From assembly GCA_033439765.1 (NCBI GenBank), contig JAULSN010000001.1, positions 8,122,001 to 8,186,000 on the forward strand: 64,000 nt of DNA, read 5' to 3'. Within the stretch, counting starts at the first letter, position 1, and each line of letters opens with the position of its first letter. Positions 1 through 11,972 of the stretch are shown here, in pieces. The stretch is from Lasiosphaeria ovina. Lineage: Eukaryota; Ascomycota; Sordariomycetes; Sordariales; Lasiosphaeriaceae. Below the pieces are notes generated by a model. That model did not search any database and was not told the DNA's origin. It saw only the letters and a program-made list of their open reading frames with translations. The position numbers were made by a program, and so were the translations under genes.

Positions 1-2026
1 ATTAACCCACACAGTTCAGGGCTGATTCACCACGACAAACCCGTACCCGAATTTTCGGGGGAAAACAAGAACCTACAGCCCTACCCGCAACCTCGTCTAT
101 CAGAGTCATCCTCCGAGTGCCAGCAACTATTTTGGATAGCCTATCACCTCAAGGAGAAAGGCCACACCTATGCCGGATTCCTCCGCGATTAATGGAACGG
201 CTCAAAGAACCGTTCAGCAGACCAGTCTGGCGTCCTGGTTTGACGCCGAATTTCGTAACGGCACATGAACTCTCAAGGTCACAGAGTCAAACTCCATTCT
301 GCGGCGCGGAAGGCCTATCAGCCCCTTGAGCTGTTCCTAGGAAAGGTGTGCTGGCCTCGTCCGAAGGAGTAGCACGCCGTAGGAAACACAGCAGCAAACA
401 AACATGACCTACCCCCGCCAAGTCTTACCGCACATCTCTGGGTACCGGGATGGTGAGTTCTCAATGTTACCCAGTGTCACCGAAAAGCAAGACATCCGCT
501 CGTGCAGCACAAGCTAGCCGGGCGCCTTGCTTGCTGCATCCGCCTGCAGAGCTCTCCTTCCGCGAGACAAGCCGCTCGCTCACGCCATGCGCTCTGCCAC
601 GTATCGGATGGCTCCAGTGCTTGCTCAAGCACAACATCTTTGCTGGAGCTAGCCATTTGTGAAAGTGGCGTTTTAGCTCGGCATGAAGGGCTGAATTCGT
701 TCGACGGAAGCTACCTCCAGAGACTTGGAATGCGGGGGACTAAGTCTATCTTGTGGTGGTTCCTGGACTCTCACTGGTGAGGGACGAGAGGGGAATGTTT
801 CTTTTGGCTGTGGCTTCTGCAGTCTGCACCTCTTTTGGACACAGTCGAGAAGCGGGGTGAGAGAGAGGGAGAGGAAGACCTGAGAGAAAAAAGGCCTCAT
901 TGTCGGACAATAACTGGACCACCCTCACACTCTCTCTGCAACGACACGATGTCCGCGTACGACCAATGCACTTGGCTCTGGCCAGGCGTGATATCCGGCG
1001 TCTTACGCGGATAACCCGGGACCGACAGATGGCGGAAGTAGCGCTTGTGCCATGGCCCGCCCAGACAGGAACGCATGAGGAGGCGCAAGCCACGCTTGCC
1101 CGTCGGGCTCGATACCGTTGGGCGCCTTGTTGGGCTCCATCCTTTGCTTGCTTTTTTTTGTTTAAAGTGTTAGTAATGTCAAACCTCCTTGCATATCGCC
1201 AACATCCATTGACTGATACGACAACACAGATTGCCCCCCACGAATTCCAGAGAAAGAGGGACACAGAAAAAAAGAAACAACAACTGTCATCGCCAGCAAT
1301 ACCGAGAGTCGAAGACCGGGCTGAATTTGCCATATGCGGGAATGGCGGAAGGATCCGCCCCCCCCCCCCCCCCCTCCCTCCCCCTTTTGGCTTCTTACCG
1401 CCATGGCCTCATCGTCAACAATGGGCGGCCAACAGCAGCGAGATGACGAAGGTGCTACGTCCTGTTTCACTCAGCAGCGAGATGCGAATTCCCGTCCGGG
1501 CTAGGGTGTCTCCCGGCCCATGGACATGCAAGTCTCCCGGGGACCATGAGATTACAAGCGCCGACCCTCCTTTGGGGGAAGCATGCATACGACGATCACC
1601 GCCGCGTTGAATGTTACCAACAAACTTGCTTCTGGCCAAGAATGATGTTCTCTGTGCTCCCCTTTTAAGTTTTCTCTCTCGGTGCTCGAGACTGCCCATT
1701 GCTTCTGCAATCTTGTGCTCGAGGGCCACAAAGTTGGTGATACTGTTACCAAGCGAGCACCTCCGGCAGCGACTTGGTTCACCCGGCCGTGTGTGCGTGC
1801 GTGGGTGATGCCGAGGCTGAGAAAATGGCAGGCAGGGTTTGCTCTTCTGGGGAAGGGTGGGTTTTCCGGTTTTGCCACCCTTCTGATAAAAATGGAGAGG
1901 CAGCCCGTCCTTCAGCCAAGCCATTTTCACGGTTGACGGCGGTGTAGCCTGCAGCTCGCACGCGCACGCCTCCTTTCTCCTCTTCATGCCCGACTTTCTG
2001 CTGCATTTGCGGCTGGATACCAATCA
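1..2026. other. Intergenic region upstream of tyrosinase
   Basis: No supportable gene. The open frames here (the longest about 236 codons) are low-complexity, overlap on both strands and show no domain or codon pattern of a gene. A run of 17 C lies at 1358-1374. The last few hundred bases should hold the tyrosinase promoter and 5' leader, but no convincing TATA box was seen. Confidence 0.6.
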
Positions 2027-4426
2027 ATGGCGGGCATGTGGAGGAACGTTGTCGTCTTCTGTCTCGTTGCGGCGACGGCTCTCCCGTCGTCGTTGTTGGT
2101 GGCGGCAGCTCAAGCGACTAACACGACTGCCACTACCCCTATTCCGGTAGTCGGCGTCAAAACCGGCATTGAGGTAAATACAGGGAAGCGACCGGCCAGG
2201 CAGAACATCAACAAACTATACGCACGGGGAGGGCCGCAGTGGTAAAAAGAACCCCTGGCTCACAACTCTGAACAAGGAGGGCGGAAAGGAGACTTTCTGA
2301 TTTGCCTGCTTCCCCTAGGGACCTCTACATCTTGGCGTTATCGGCGCTCCAGGCTGTCGACGAAGCAGATGAGCTCTCGTACTTTCAGATAGCAGGTAAA
2401 TGTTACTTACCTCGAGATTGGCTCTTAGCCTCGACCCCTTCCGCGCCGAGCTCCTATTCCCCAAACTGGCTAATGCGTTTATTCTAACCTTTTCTTCTCG
2501 GAGGTATCCATGGACTTCCCTACAGTGCGTGGAACGGGGTTGGCCAGGTCCAAGGCGCCCCATTCATCGGGTACTGTCCTCATGGAGTAAGTGCCTCGCC
2601 TTACCTCTCTCTTCAAGGGCAGAAACCAGGCAAACTCTTTGATCTCATCTTTCGTCATCCAAACGGGGGTGCATGAAGTCCTACCGGTGGCACGCGCGCT
2701 TACCGTCACAAAAAAGGAACTTCTCTTCAGTACATGGCACCGACCCTATGTGGTTTTGTTTGAGGTACGAGGAAACCACTTGCCCGCCCCCCTTTCCCCA
2801 AGCACCAGCCATGTTCCATAGTCCGAGATAACCGTATGTGCTCACTCGGCGCAGCAAACACTGGTCTCTCACGCTCTCGAAATAGCCGGCCAATACCCCC
2901 CCAATGTTGCCCCGACATATCTGGCTGCCGCCCAGACGCTCAGGCAGCCCTTCTGGGACTGGGCATCAGACCCTAGATTGCCAGACGCGGTCACTACCGC
3001 AAACACCACCGTGAATGGGCCGACGGGCAAGCTTACCCTGCGGAACCCGCTGTATAGCTACCGGTTCCAGCGGCCGGCCGTCGAGGCAAGCTTTGGGGGG
3101 CCGCTGACAAGGTATCCCGAAACGATCAGGTGTATTGGCCAAGGGGGAAACAATGCCACGGAATCAGACCACTTGCTCGGCTCGGTTGCTGGGGGCCTGG
3201 TCAGCATGGTTGTACGTGACGCTTTTACCTCCTCATTTTCCAACCCCAGAGGCCCGGTTCTGGCCGTCACCGCTGCTGAGATGGAGCTGACACTGGAATC
3301 ACCTCGATCATCTACAAACAGTACGATGTCTTCACTCGCACAAAGACCTTTGAAGCCATGGCGTACGCCAATCGCAACTGGTCGAGCTTCGAAAGCCCGC
3401 ACAACATGATACATGTTTACTCGAGCTGTGACGGAACGCTGGGACACATCGACTGGTCAGCGTTTGATCCGCTCTTGTAAGAGAATCCCCAGGCTCCTCA
3501 CTTGACGGCCGATACACTACTTCATATCTAACGGCGAGTTCACTAGCATGCTGCACCACTGCAACATCGACCGCCTTGTTGCCATGTGGCAGGCCATCCA
3601 CTACAAGGACGCCATGTTCAATACGACGGGGGTGTCCACTGGCGAGTTTGGAACTCCTCCGGGGACGCACATCACGGCGGACAGCCCGCTGAAGCCGTTT
3701 TTCGACGGGAATCTGAACCTGCACACGAGCAAGTCGGTCGCAGACATCCGCGTGTTCGGGTATACGTACCCCGAGCTGGACGAGGACGAGCCGACCACTC
3801 CGGACGGGCTGGCAGACCACGTCCGCGCCCAGGTCAACAGCTTGTACGGCAGCGACACTCAGGGGGCGAAGCACCTGTCGGCCCCGGCGCAGCCCAAGCC
3901 GCCAGCCGGCGGGAAGGATGACTATCCTCCTCCGCCGCCTCCAGCGTGCTACTACACGGCCGAAATCTCGCTCGACCGCGCCCAGATCCCGCTCCCGGTG
4001 ACGGTGAATCTCATTGTGCACGGCGGCCTCGTCCTCGGCCACATGTCCATCCTGGCGTTGCCGTGCGAGGGCACGGCCTCGGCCAGCCTGCCGCTGCGCG
4101 AGGCGCTCCTCGGGGGCAACCTGAGCCTGCCGGACATGACGCCAGCCACGGTGATTCCGTTTCTAGAGCAGAACCTCGAGGTCCAGATTAGCACGGTAGG
4201 CCTTTTTTTTTTTTCTTTTTTTTTTGTTTTTTTATCTTTTTCTGAGGAACTAACTAAAATTACGTAGAGTGACGGCACTGACATCCCCATCCTCACCGCC
4301 CCGAGCCTCCAGCTCGCGGTGCAGGACATTGGGTTTGTGCCGCGGACAAACGACTCGACCTTCCCCCGCTTCGGCGACACAACGAGGTTTTGGGCCATGC
4401 CGGTGCGGCAGTATGATGGTTGCTAG
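2027..4426 (+). CDS. Secreted tyrosinase (monophenol monooxygenase)
   Basis: Type-3 copper enzyme that hydroxylates monophenols and oxidises o-diphenols to quinones, feeding melanin-like pigment. Exons read as 2027-2241, 2319-2395, 2504-2586, 2717-2764, 2855-3211, 3322-3476, 3547-4195 and 4268-4426, giving 580 aa with frame kept throughout. CuA ligands are H100 (GIHGLPYSAWNG), H124 in a Cys-Pro-His-Gly motif and H133 (TWHRPY). CuB ligands are H287 and H291 (HNMIH) and H315/H316 (LHHCNIDR). C122, two residues before H124, is placed for the Cys-His thioether bond known in fungal tyrosinases. Residues 1-30 look like a signal peptide ending near an Ala-Gln-Ala site, which would send the protein out of the cytosol. 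The region after CuB, with a Tyr-Thr-Tyr-Pro motif, matches the C-terminal shielding domain removed on activation. The last intron is a T-rich tract. Start chosen at the first ATG, directly before the hydrophobic leader. Confidence 0.93.
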
Positions 4427-6097
4427 ATCGTGGGGGGTGGGAGGGTTGATCATGTCTGGCTCGATTCTCTACAAGTATTTCTTTTGCTTTTCTCTTCTGG
4501 AGTTGTGTATGGCCAAGGCAAGAACGATATTCTTCTTCTTTTTATAAGGTGGCGGTTGACTGTTATTCTCGTTTCTACACCTTGTTCTACAGAAATATTG
4601 CACACAAGATCTAGGGACGCATCGTATACTCCCAGGTAAATGTAGTGTGTTCTTTTGTTTATGGCCGATGATGATGATGTTCGAAACAAATGGCCACTTG
4701 TTGAGAGTTGTTGCCGGAATTATGATCCGAGGGAGGGGGGGGGGGGGGGGGGGTGGTTATACGATTTTCGAGATGCCCTAATTCTGGGACGGCGATGAAG
4801 GTGCAACCTTCCTCAACGACATGTCGTACGTTTTCTAAACCACACAGCTCACAACAGAAGGCGCAATTCACATCCATCCGCCGCCAAGTCTCGTGACAAC
4901 TCCTCCCAGACCCCCTGAACAGCCAAAGCGACCCACCCCAAATCTCCCCACGGCAATTGCTAGACGGGCAAACATGAGGACATGCTTCGAGAGGTTGTGC
5001 AGCTGTGTCTGGCAACTGGCATGGCTTGATGGACAAAATGGGCATGCAACCCCCTTCCCAAAACGGCAGCACAACCTGATCTCGTGGGAGGTTGTGGCCA
5101 ATGCTGTTGCTGACGTCCTTCGATTCATGCCATTGTCGTTAATGAGCGTAAAGCCAACAACTACTGCATGGCTACCTGGCTACTAGTGCAGCGCAGTCAA
5201 TGGTGGCGTGGAATGCCATCATCTTGGGGGAGCTCGGCGATGAGCGCGGAGCACTGTTGTAAACCCCGAGGCATGCCGCGTCACTACATGTTGTTCGCAA
5301 AAGTCGAAAATGGAATTTTCTGCTCAGTGCGAACATGTCTTGGCAAAGTCCGAGTCGAGCAGGGGGCCGTTCCAACGTGGCGGCAAAAGGAAAGATGATG
5401 GAATCCGCATTCCTGGTGTGTCTGTCTGTGTCTGTCCCAACCAAGAAGAGTGCCACTGGCAGCTTCTGCTTCAAGCGAGACTTCAAGTTTAGAGTTGAAG
5501 TCGTTGACACTCGACAGGTTAGGCGGGGCGGGATAAATGTAATTTGCTGAAATTCCACTCTGTTGAACCCCTCCACCTCACCTTGTGTCCCCCAACTCCC
5601 TCCCCAAATTCTCCCCGCACAGGGGGCCAGCGGCCCAGCTTAGCCGTACCGTCCTGGTGGGTCCCTGAGAGCTGACGACAGCCCGTCCCCTGTCAGGGCG
5701 GAGGGGCCGAGCCTTCCATCGCTGGGTCCCGTCTGTTAGCTCCGAAATCGCCGACGGTAGAGCCACCCCAGGATTCGGCATTTGGCATTTTCTCTTCGTT
5801 GTTATCGGTGGATGCAAATCCGCGCGCACAGGACGCGCATCGATGCTCCATAGTTATCTATCAACAGCCCGGGACCCGCCATTCCAACGACGGCCTGCAG
5901 GAGAAAAGGCGGTAACTGCCTAAGCTTTTGGCTTGGCTGGTCTCTTCGCCTTCTCTTTTGCTCTCTGCTGCTGCTGCTGCTTTGCCCCTTGTAAAAACGT
6001 CGCAGACGTAGCAGCAGCAGAAGTTGCAGCCGTTGCGAGAACCGAATAGGACGCCCACAGTTTGTACCCAGCGCGCAGAAAGACGAAGAAAAGAAAA
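4427..6097. other. Intergenic region between tyrosinase and Apd1-like gene
   Basis: No gene recognised. It holds the tyrosinase 3' end, a run of 19 G at 4735-4753 and, from about 5860, the 5' flank of the Apd1-like gene with several CTG/CAG-rich patches. Open frames on both strands have no recognisable domains. Confidence 0.6.
4735..4753. repeat. Poly-G homopolymer (19 nt)
   Basis: Uninterrupted run of G in intergenic DNA. Similar C or G runs recur at 1358-1374 and 10692-10717. Exact length is prone to sequencing error. Confidence 0.85.
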
Positions 6098-7244
6098 ATG
6101 GGTGGCCTAAAGTCGCTGCTCACCAGCGCCAAGAGGCTGGCTATTGGCGACTCGGGCACCAAAGCCGGCATCGACGATCTCTTCCCGGCCGTTGACAAGT
6201 CCGTCGACGGCGACGACTGCGACCACGACTGCGAGAGTTGCTCGGTGCGCTATCCCAAGGGCTTCAAGATTGACGAGAGCGACGAGCTGTTTGGCCTGGT
6301 CAAGGGCTGGAGCACCCACGTGCTGGTGGCCACAGGCAAGACGGACTGGGTGCGCGATGTGGCCGACGAGAAGGGGAGCGTCATGCAGGCCATTGCCAAT
6401 TGCAAGGGGCCAAGCAACGGGGTAAGCACCTTAGATTTTTTGTGCCTCGTCTGCTGCTTGCGCTTTGGATGCCGAGCTCTGACGTGACAAACTTGGGCGC
6501 CTATAGCGCCTGATGCTCTCGGCGTCAAACATTCCCACCCCGCACCACACGTCCGACTACTCGGAACCGACGCGGGTGCTGCTGCTGCCGGCCTTCACCA
6601 TCATCGACAATGTGACCCCCGCGACGGTCCCCGCGCTTATCACCGACGTCATCGACAAAGCGCCGACCAACAAGTCGCCGTTGGTGCCCGTGGAGCTTCC
6701 GGCCTCGCTGCCGGCGCCGCTGCCTGAGGGTACGCCGGCTGCTATCCGCGAGCTGACGACGCAGCCCTGCCCCCATCGCGCCCTCATCCTGCTGTGCAGC
6801 CAGAAGACTCGCGACGCGCGCTGCGGCCAGAGTGCGCCCTTGATCCGCAAGGAGCTCCAGCGCCACCTGCAGCCACTCGGCCTATACCGCGACCTTGACG
6901 ACGAGCGCCCCGGCGGCGTCGGCATCTACTTCATCAGTCACGTCGGCGGCCACAAGTACAGCGCTAACATGATGATCTACCGGCGACCCGACGCTTTTGG
7001 GCGAGACGCGAAGAAAGACGACGGCGACAATGCCGCGCAAGAGAAGTCAGGACAAGGAGAGAAGGGGGGGCAACAAGAACAAATAGACGACGTTGGCGCG
7101 GCGCAGTGCATCTGGCTTGCGCGCGTGCGACCCGAGGACTGCGAGGGCATCGTGAAGTTCACCATCCTGCAGGGCAAGGTCGTCAAGCCCCAGAGCCAGC
7201 TCAGAGGCGGCTTCGATCGGGCCAGGGGGCTTTTGAGCTGGTGA
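6098..7244 (+). CDS. Apd1/sucrase-ferredoxin-like [2Fe-2S] protein
   Basis: Thioredoxin-fold ferredoxin of the Suc_Fer-like/Apd1 family; yeast Apd1 is a cytosolic [2Fe-2S] protein with two Cys and two His cluster ligands. Exons 6098-6421 and 6507-7244 encode 353 aa. The ligand pattern is complete: C205-x8-C214 and H253-x3-H257 (HVGGH), with the same 9-, 39- and 4-residue steps as yeast Apd1. An extra Cys-rich segment near residues 47-55 (DCDHDCESC) resembles the family's N-terminal motif. The protein ends Leu-Leu-Ser-Trp; a terminal [LIM]-[DES]-[WF] tripeptide is the signal that recruits clients to the cytosolic Fe-S assembly targeting complex. A charged Asp/Lys/Gln-rich insert (about residues 278-304) lies between the His ligands and the C-terminal strand. 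The start has an AAAATGGG context; the frame upstream of it contains no other ATG. The physiological substrate is unknown; redox or drug-resistance roles are known only from yeast. Confidence 0.9.
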
Positions 7245-8656
7245 AGGTTGTTGACCAGCCTGCCCGCCTGCCATCTGCCACCTGAAACTCTCTCTACCTA
7301 CATAACCTACCTACTATATATCAAGAGTAAGTCATGCGGGACCGATTACATATTAAGCGAACAGGGCAGTTAAAAGGTGCATTATCTAGCGAAAGTTAAT
7401 TAGACTGGGCATGTTTATATCAATTATTTTCTAGACGGGGAGTTGACAGGGCAATACTGTCTGTCGTTGCGCAAAACCAGAATAGTTGGTTCTTCTATTC
7501 TTGCTGATTTGAACAGCATTGCGACGTTTAGATACATTCCTAGGTATCCGTTTCTACCGTATGCGTCAAGAGGCGATGAGTCTGTGAAATGGCGAGGGTT
7601 ACGATAAGTATCTAGGTAGGTTTCGGGCGAGCCACCTTGAGTTTGGCTAGAGAATGCGGATGCGTGTAGAAATTGATTTTTGAAGTGTCTTGCAGGCTAG
7701 CTGTCGTTGTTGTCGTTCGTCGCGGTTGCCGTCAGCATTAAGACCATTATTCAATTTTTTCCTCTCCATCCCTTACAAAAGGCTGCATATGTTGTTATTC
7801 TTTTTGTTGTGGTGATCAAGGTACGGTTTCCTCCACATATATCTCCTGAGGCGTCAAGTTCTCGACTCGTCAGCGACGACCGTTGGCTGCTCCACTATCA
7901 TTGTATGGAGTCGGGGTTGGCTCTGGCCTTGCCAAGCCCGGTCGCAATGGCTGCGTCACTGGTTGTACGTACACGTGTCGTGTCACAGTATGTCAGTACC
8001 AGAGGGCGCGGGGCAGTAGAAGCAACCTGCTAACAATTGCCCGGGCAACGGCAGACCCCAATCGCACCCACCACCCCCCTTGGTAAACAACGCGCCAATT
8101 GGCTACGCAGCTCTGGACACACACACACACACCCAACGTCTCTTTTCCTGTCCTCATTTCTATTTCGAATAGAGAAACAGAGAGAGGCGAGTCCCGAGTG
8201 CGATTGGAATCGTTTTGGGTTTCCTTCAGCACTCAATTCTCCATACTCGGCTTCTTGTTTTCTTTTGGTGCTTGGCCATAATCATAATCCCTGTGCCTCT
8301 GGAAAAACAGCGGCCATCCACACAACTGAACTGCAAGCCGACACGAACGACAGCTTTTACGCTTACGACCGGCAATGGCATGAACTGAAGAGCATATCAG
8401 CAACGCATCGGCATCGGCATCGGCATCGGCATCGGCATCGGCATCAGCATCAGCACCGGGGAGATCCTGCATTGTTGAATAATAACCAGTCTCATTAGAG
8501 CGCATTGTTTGGCATCTGGGCATAGGGCATTATTGGGATATTTTGTTACAACGACATTTTTGTACGGCCGGCTCTGGAATCCCTGTGTCTCTAGTAATCC
8601 CTTGCTTCATTCCAAGCCCAGCAACGAACGACAAACACAACAAACAGCAGTCAACC
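7245..8656. other. Intergenic region upstream of GBD/FH3 gene
   Basis: No gene recognised. A hexanucleotide array lies at 8405-8452 and a short (CA)n run near 8118. The last few hundred bases are probably the leader of the following gene. Confidence 0.55.
8405..8452. repeat. Hexanucleotide microsatellite (GCATCG)n
   Basis: Six perfect GCATCG units followed by two GCATCA variants, about 200 bp upstream of the next start codon, so probably in promoter or 5' leader sequence. On the opposite strand the repeat reads as Asp-Ala or similar dipeptides, but no gene is supported there. Confidence 0.9.
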
Positions 8657-11600
8657 ATGCCTTCAGTGGCAGCGGGCTTTAATAGCGGCGCGGCGCCGTC
8701 TGCAGCACCGCACCACCAGCGTACCAAGTCGTCAGTCCTGCGATCAATCATGGGCGGCGGCCACAGGCGGAACAACTCGGACGGCGCCGGCCTGCCAGCA
8801 TCGTCGCTGGCGGCTGCGTCTACGCCCATGCTCAGCAGTGCCCATGTCACCGTCATGCCGGGAGGGCAGGGCCTCGCGCCCCGAATCGACTTTAACGGGG
8901 GCGCCATGGGGTACCACCACAATGCCCCTCTTCCGCAGGCTCTGATCGAGCTCCGCCAGCAGCCGCAACCACAGGCACAGCAACAGTATCAGCAAGAGAG
9001 GTCGCCCGAGCGACATCGCCACCGTGATCAGCGCCAGCAGGACCGCCAGCAGCAGCAGGCAGCAGCAGCGTCGCCGACAAAAACTGGTTTCGCCACCATC
9101 TCAATCAAAGCATTCGCACCCGCTGCCAAGGAACCAAGCTCCCCCACCAAGGCCTCCAAGTCGTCGACTTCCTCGTCGCCGACCAAGCCCAAGAAGGCCA
9201 AATCATCCACAAACCTGGCCGCGCTCTTGTCGCGGCCCAAGTCAATCAAGAACCTCAAGCAGCTTCTGTTGGACCAAGACAGCAGCTCAGCCGCCGCCGC
9301 CGCCGCCGTAGACCGAGCCGCAGACCGAGCCGCAAAGGACAAGGAGAACCGCACGCCGCCCAACTCGCTGGGTGGGAGCGACCACGTCAGCACCCCCATA
9401 ATGAGCGCCGCCCCGCCACCCATTTACGCCCAGTTCGCGAGCCAGCAGCAGACGAGGCCGGGAGACGACCCGTTTAGTACAGCTAACAGGGGGCTAGGGG
9501 GCGGCGGCGGCGGCGGCGGCGGCGGCGGCTCCACGGAGCGGTCCGGCGCGGGAGGTGTTGGCGGTGGTGGCGAGGAAAGCTTCCAGAAGCTGCGACCCAA
9601 GTCATTCCAGCCCTACGCCACACGGCCAGTCGAGGACTCCAACAGCAGGTCGCGCGTGGCGGCAGGAGAGTCGAGGAATTCACAGGACGACACGAGTGCC
9701 CGGAGGGGACAGACATGGGGAAAGGCAGACGGGGACAAGGGTGCCACGACACGCAGCGGCCTCAAGCAAGCCTTTTCTGGGTTTGGAGGGGGGGGGGCCA
9801 GAGGAGCGAAACCATCTACGACGTCTCTGGCGGCCACGCCGTCAGCAGCAGCAGCAGCGGAGCCAGTCTTGTTCGACCCCAAGGACATTGACGAGCACCT
9901 CGAGGCCATGCTGGACCGACGCAACATCCCCGAGAACCAGCGGTACAAGATGCGGAACCTGAACAAGACAATCAAGATGGAGTTTGTGCGGCAGGATTGG
10001 GCCGAGACGCAGCAGCAGCAGAGACAGCAGCAGGCCCAAAATCCGGAACGCCCGGGAACCAACGGCAGCGAGGCGTCAGCAGCGACAGAGGGTGGTGGTG
10101 GTGCTGCTGCAGCAGCAGCCACATCCACGGCCGCAGGAAAGGGATCCGATCACGACGACAATGGCAGCAACGGCAAGAAGAAAAAGCACACGCGAGGCAG
10201 GAGCCTGACGCTGGTCAGAGGCGGCGGAGGCAGCAGCAGCAGCAAGAACAAGTCCGCGTCGTCCTCGCCGACCAAGAAGCTCAAGACGGACAGCAGCCTG
10301 GGTCGGCATTTCCGAACAAAGTCGACAGAGAGCATCGCGAGCGAGCATGGCGCCTCGTCGTCGGGCGAGATGACACCGAACGGCGGCAGCAGCAGTAGCG
10401 GCAGCAGCAGTAGCGGCGGCGGCGGCGGCGGCGGATTTGGCAGTGGGATATTGGCCAAAGTCAAGGGCCAGCAGGGACCCGGTGATTTCGTGCAATACTT
10501 GCGCAAGGTGCAGCAGCCCGAGCTCGTCGAGGTGGGGAAGCTGCACAAGCTCCGTCTGCTCCTCCGTAACGAGACGGTGGCCTGGACCGACGAGTTCATT
10601 CGCCAAGGCGGCATGAAGGAGATTGTTGAGCTGTTGCACCGTATCATGGCAGTCGAGTGGAGGTAAGAAGACAAGCCATACCCTCCTCCCACCCCCCCCC
10701 CCCCCCCCCCCCCCCCCTTACCCGGCGCCTTATCCCCATGACTGCCTCGATTCTGTTTCTCTAGCGCCACGGGCTTGGACTGACTTGTCCCTCTCCACAC
10801 TCTGTAGGGAGGAGCACGAAGACGCCTTACTACACGAGACGCTACTGTGTCTCAAGGCGCTATGCACCACGGCGCTGGCACTGCAGTACCTTCACTCCAT
10901 CCAGGCCACGCTATTCCCGGCGCTGCTGCACATGATCTTCGACCCGGAGAAGAAAGGGCCGAGCGAGTTCACCACCCGCAGCATCATCACGTCCGTGCTG
11001 CTCACGTACATCGAGTGTGCCCCACCAGAGGAGCGCACGTCGCGGGCGCAGACGGTGCTGCGCTATCTGCGCGACCCCGAAGCCAAGGAGGACGAGCGCC
11101 CTCTCGACTTCGTGCTCGAGATGCGTCGTGAGCGGCCCTATCGGGTGTGGTGCAAGGAGGTCGTGTCGGTCACCAAGGAGGTCTTTTGGATCTTCCTGCA
11201 TAACCTCAACATTGTTGCGCTGCCGAAGCAGTCACAGTCGTCGTCGGCGTCGTCACCGGCGTCGGACAAGCCGCCGCCCCATGCCCACCCCACCTCCACC
11301 CAGGATAAGACCCCTGCTGCCTCGTCGACAAGGGTTCCGGGAGGTGAACCACCCACAACAACGAGCACACATGGCCCAGCACCGCAGACGACGACGACGA
11401 CGACGACGAGAACGGCTGACCCAGCAGCCGGCAACTCGCGGTCGAATACAGGGGGCGGCTGCGGGAAGCAGCTGGACAGCCGCCTGCTTGCTTACATGGC
11501 ACGTCACTTTCCCCAAGAACGCCCGCCGGTACCCGCTGCACCCTACGTAGGCGGGGTCGAGTGGGATGCGACCAACTATCTGGCCAGCCACCTGGACCTA

Positions 11601-11972
11601 ATGAACGCCATCGTGGCATGCACAGGCCCAACGGTCCACGAGCGCAACGCCCTGCGGGCTGAGCTGCGCATCTCCGGCTGGGAGCGCTGCATGGGTGGGA
11701 GCCTCCGCCTGTGCAAGGAGAAGTTCTACGGCTCAGTCCACGACGGCCTGCGCACCTGGGTGGCCGCCGCCGCCGAGGACGGCTGGGCAGTACATGACGT
11801 CAGGTATGGCCCGCCTCCTGAGAGCCGAAGCACCTCGCCCGTCAAGCGAGCTGCTGGCGGCGGCGGGGGCAAGAAGAAGATGGAAGACGTGCCCAAGCTC
11901 GAAATGCCCAAGCTCGACTTTGGCCTTGGCAACGGCTATACCCAAGAAAGCAACGACGCGTGGCTTTCTTAA
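8657..11972 (+). CDS. GBD/FH3 (formin N-terminal-like) Rho-GTPase-binding protein
   Basis: Exons 8657-10662 and 10808-11972 encode 1056 aa. The first 400 residues are low-complexity (Gln, Ala, Ser and Gly runs, with Ser-Pro-Thr-Lys motifs). A formin-type GTPase-binding domain starts near residue 405 (DIDEHLEAMLDRRNIP), followed after another low-complexity linker by armadillo-like FH3 segments from about residue 607 (GDFVQYLRKVQQ) to 810 and from about 887 to 1000. No FH1 proline tract and no FH2 actin-nucleating domain follow; a stop closes the frame at 11972. It therefore resembles fungal GBD/FH3-only proteins such as fission-yeast Rid1, thought to bind Rho-type GTPases, rather than the formin SepA/Bni1. 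The intron contains 26 consecutive C. The start was chosen as the ATG beginning Met-Pro-Ser-Val, preceded by CAACC. The domain assignment is solid; the cellular role is inferred. Confidence 0.85.
10692..10717. repeat. Poly-C tract (26 nt) inside an intron
   Basis: Run of 26 C within the 145-nt intron of the GBD/FH3 gene, between the GTAAGA donor and the TGTAG acceptor. Length is likely to vary or be mis-sequenced. Confidence 0.85.

Noticed and set aside
31..60. Other homopolymer-like or short palindromic motifs near the left edge
   Set aside because: Too short and within chance expectation; no supporting feature.
900..1610. 236-codon frame upstream of tyrosinase
   Set aside because: Low complexity, includes the C17 run, no ATG in good context and overlapping frames on both strands.
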